Shown here piece after piece: positions 5,012 through 5,099 of a DNA stretch of 5,099 nucleotides (position 1 is the first letter of the stretch; each line of letters starts with the position of its first letter). Under the pieces are notes generated by a model. The model had not been told where the DNA came from, searched no databases, and was given only the letters and a program-made list of their open reading frames with translations. Made by a program: the position numbers and the translations under genes. Source of the DNA: Bacteroidales bacterium UBA3816 (lineage in GTDB: Bacteria; Bacteroidota; Bacteroidia; Bacteroidales; P3); the NCBI GenBank assembly GCA_002368955.1, contig DFDY01000100.1:1-5099 (forward strand). The letters run 5' to 3'.

Positions 5012-5042
5012 CTAAAAATCTGTCTTTTATCAAACTAGAGCC
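5000..5042 (+). repeat. Dispersed repeat end, copy B (partner at 15-58)
   Basis: A 43-bp near-identical direct repeat of 15-58, forming the right end of the candidate element at 4793-5041. It ends in ACTAGAGCC, and sequence diverges immediately after (TTTAATAA here, ATATGATT there). This marks a sharp boundary at 5042 and at 58. Confidence 0.8.
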
Positions 5043-5052
5043 TTTAATAATT

Positions 5053-5089
5053 GTAAGTGCATAATGTACACATGACATTATGCACTTAC
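5053..5089. repeat. Perfect 15-bp inverted repeat, possible terminator or operator
   Basis: Arms GTAAGTGCATAATGT (5053-5067) and ACATTATGCACTTAC (5075-5089) pair perfectly around a 7-nt loop ACACATG. There is no T-tract on the plus strand. On the minus strand the hairpin is followed by AATTATTAAAGG, only moderately T-rich. It could be the terminator of a convergent gene beyond the window, a bidirectional terminator, or an operator for a dimeric regulator. Confidence 0.65.
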
Positions 5090-5099
5090 CAAGATGTGC

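Larger units (their letters stand above)
4793..5041. mobile_element. Candidate MITE-like element or structured RNA, about 250 bp
   Basis: The left end carries GCTCTAGT (4793-4800), nine variable bases, then GACTGATT (4810-4817). The right end, read on the minus strand, carries GCTCTAGT (5034-5041), nine variable bases, then GACAGATT (5017-5024). The two ends are therefore inverted repeats of 25 bp with 15 of 16 conserved block positions matching. A second copy of the right end occurs at 15-58. The interior is non-coding and full of hairpins: 4840-4856, 4879-4915 (9-bp stem, one mismatch), 4922-4941, 4942-4965, 4967-4991 and 4995-5011. No transposase is present and no convincing target-site duplication was seen, so non-autonomous mobility is inference. 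It could equally be a dispersed structured RNA or a remnant. Confidence 0.45.
4767..5099. other. Gene-free 3' region made of repeats and hairpins
   Basis: No convincing gene lies after the stop at 4766. A plus-strand frame continues through to 4990 from inside the anti-sigma gene, but it is an out-of-frame shadow running into repeat sequence. The region is occupied by the candidate element at 4793-5041 and the inverted repeat at 5053-5089. Confidence 0.65.

Noticed and set aside
4787..5050. Target-site duplication around the candidate element
   Set aside because: Flanks read GAATTAC on the left and TTTAATAA on the right. Only AT-rich resemblance exists, so no duplication is claimed.
1..5099. 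CRISPR array, tRNA, rRNA or intact insertion sequence
   Set aside because: No regularly spaced repeats, no cloverleaf with a recognisable T-loop, no rRNA-like sequence and no transposase motifs were found.

Overview
The window looks like chromosomal DNA from a member of the Bacteroidota, most likely Bacteroidales with GC-rich genes. Three things suggest this. Two intergenic sites fit the Bacteroidota sigma-ABfr promoter (TTTG, about 19-20 bp, then TAnnTTTG). Start codons have A-rich or weak ribosome binding sites. GC-rich coding regions contrast sharply with AT-rich spacers. The family cannot be fixed from sequence alone. The strong GC bias at third codon positions also explains the many long spurious reading frames.

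Layout: (1) 1-320 is a gene-free leader. It holds the right end of a dispersed repeat (15-58), a tight palindrome (176-192) and a clear promoter (266-296). (2) 321-2046 is a two-gene operon: a YeiH/UPF0324-family membrane transporter (putative sulfate exporter) followed by a small two-helix membrane protein, with a terminator candidate at 2075-2107. (3) 2047-2574 is non-coding apart from a minus-strand fragment (2221-2475). That fragment resembles the C-terminal end of a FISUMP-type surface protein and still has its own terminator hairpin (2145-2193). A second sigma-ABfr-like promoter lies at 2475-2506. (4) 2575-3117 encodes a YbaK/ProX-type aminoacyl-tRNA deacylase. A structured spacer (3130-3199) follows it. 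(5) 3278-4766 is a two-gene regulatory operon: an ECF sigma factor and a single-pass membrane protein that is probably its anti-sigma factor or signal-transducing partner. (6) 4767-5099 is non-coding. It holds a candidate MITE-like element or structured RNA of about 250 bp (4793-5041) with inverted ends and a tiled series of hairpins, then a perfect 15-bp inverted repeat (5053-5089).

The genes fall into three unrelated jobs: small-anion transport, tRNA proofreading, and an envelope or stress signalling pair. No defence system, CRISPR array, tRNA, rRNA or intact transposase was seen. The least explained part is the intergenic material. The same repeat end occurs at both edges of the window, an inverted partner lies at 4793-4817, and several tight-loop palindromes recur. 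Two of these palindromes differ only by a compensatory stem change and a loop change.
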